The position numbers and the translations under genes were made by a program. Below the pieces are notes generated by a model that was not told the DNA's origin, ran no database searches, and saw nothing but the letters and a program-made list of their open reading frames with translations. A DNA stretch of 6,159 nt from Paracoccaceae bacterium (GTDB lineage: Bacteria; Pseudomonadota; Alphaproteobacteria; Rhodobacterales; Rhodobacteraceae): assembly GCA_003565055.1 (NCBI GenBank), contig PXDM01000529.1, positions 1 through 6,159 on the forward strand, written 5' to 3'. How positions within the stretch are numbered: the stretch's first letter is position 1; every line of letters starts with the position of its first letter. Positions 5,837-6,159 of the stretch are shown piece by piece.

Positions 5837-6159
5837 AGCACTGAACCCCGGAATATCGGGGAGCGCTTACCCGAACTGTGCTCACGGTCGAGTTCCGGCC
5901 ACTGTGTTAACCAAAGATCCGCAAACCGTCCGGCACGCCTACCCGAGAGAGACATTTCCTCCGCGTTTGCGATGCTGTCTATCCAGATCGTGCGGGCACC
6001 GAAAAGCTTTCCCATAACCATGGCGAAATAGCCCAGCGACGCGCCTGTCGTCACGACCACGTCCGGCCGCTCACGCATCACGAGAACAACTGTAGAAGCC
6101 GCCTGCCAGAGCAGCGAGAGTTTTCGTGAGCGATTCGCGTCAGGAATCACATAGAACCG
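5833..6159 (-). CDS. pssD: PssD/Cps14F-like (Alg14-type) subunit, 5' end outside window
   Basis: The frame enters from the right edge already open (Arg-Phe-Tyr, then VIPDANRSRK), giving 108 visible C-terminal residues; several tens of N-terminal residues, including the expected membrane anchor, are missing. An internal GTG at 6148-6150 is almost certainly not the start, because the residues before it fit the family pattern. Recognisable features are PDANRSRKLSLLW, RPDVVVTTGASLGYFAMVMGKLFGARTIWIDSIAN (split as RPDVVVTTGA and GARTIWIDSIAN), EEMSLSGRRAGRFADLWLTQWPEL, and a C-terminal GSVL. The TTGA turn and the DSIAN segment are typical of Alg14-like proteins. In this family the subunit holds the PssE/Alg13-type partner at the inner membrane and supplies the acceptor-binding half of the active site. 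The overlapping pssE-like gene immediately downstream makes the assignment firm. Confidence 0.9.
   Translation of the reverse strand, partial: RFYVIPDANRSRKLSLLWQAASTVVLVMRERPDVVVTTGASLGYFAMVMGKLFGARTIWIDSIANAEEMSLSGRRAGRFADLWLTQWPELDREHSSGKRSPIFRGSVL

Overview
The window is a one-directional stretch of a surface-polysaccharide (exopolysaccharide, capsule or O-antigen) biosynthesis locus. All seven supported genes lie on the minus strand, so the locus is transcribed from the right end towards the left. Composition is moderately GC-rich. The protein style (PssD/PssE-type split transferase, WbbL-like GT2, O-antigen ligase-fold polymerase) suits an alphaproteobacterium, perhaps a sphingomonad. 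That placement is inference from recalled family resemblance; no marker gene is present.

Layout in transcription order: (1) 5833-6159, the 3' part of a PssD/Alg14-like membrane-anchor subunit, cut by the right edge; (2) 5324-5836, its partner PssE/Alg13-like catalytic subunit, joined by a 4-bp ATGA stop/start overlap; (3) 5014-5323, about 310 bp without a convincing gene; (4) 4213-5013, a SAM-dependent methyltransferase with an N-terminal four-cysteine zinc-binding-type module; (5) 3283-4200, a GT2 glycosyltransferase; (6) 2339-3286, a second, rhamnosyltransferase-like GT2 with another 4-bp ATGA overlap; (7) a 131-bp gap; (8) 1086-2207, a GT4 glycosyltransferase; (9) a 135-bp gap; (10) 1-950, an O-antigen ligase/polymerase-type multi-pass membrane protein, cut by the left edge.

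A reasonable model: PssD/PssE adds an early sugar to a lipid-linked primer on the cytoplasmic face. The two GT2 enzymes and the GT4 enzyme extend the repeat unit, and the methyltransferase decorates a sugar or the chain end. The Wzy/WaaL-fold protein polymerises or ligates the units on the periplasmic side. The priming transferase, flippase, chain-length/export proteins and sugar-nucleotide enzymes are not visible and would be expected beyond the edges. Composition differs between blocks (the GT2 block is clearly richer in GC than the polymerase), and the gaps sit near the composition changes, as expected for a locus assembled by cassette exchange. I saw no RNA genes, CRISPR arrays, insertion sequences or convincing intrinsic terminators. 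I did not find an obviously new system; the least explained part is the 310-bp gap upstream of the methyltransferase.
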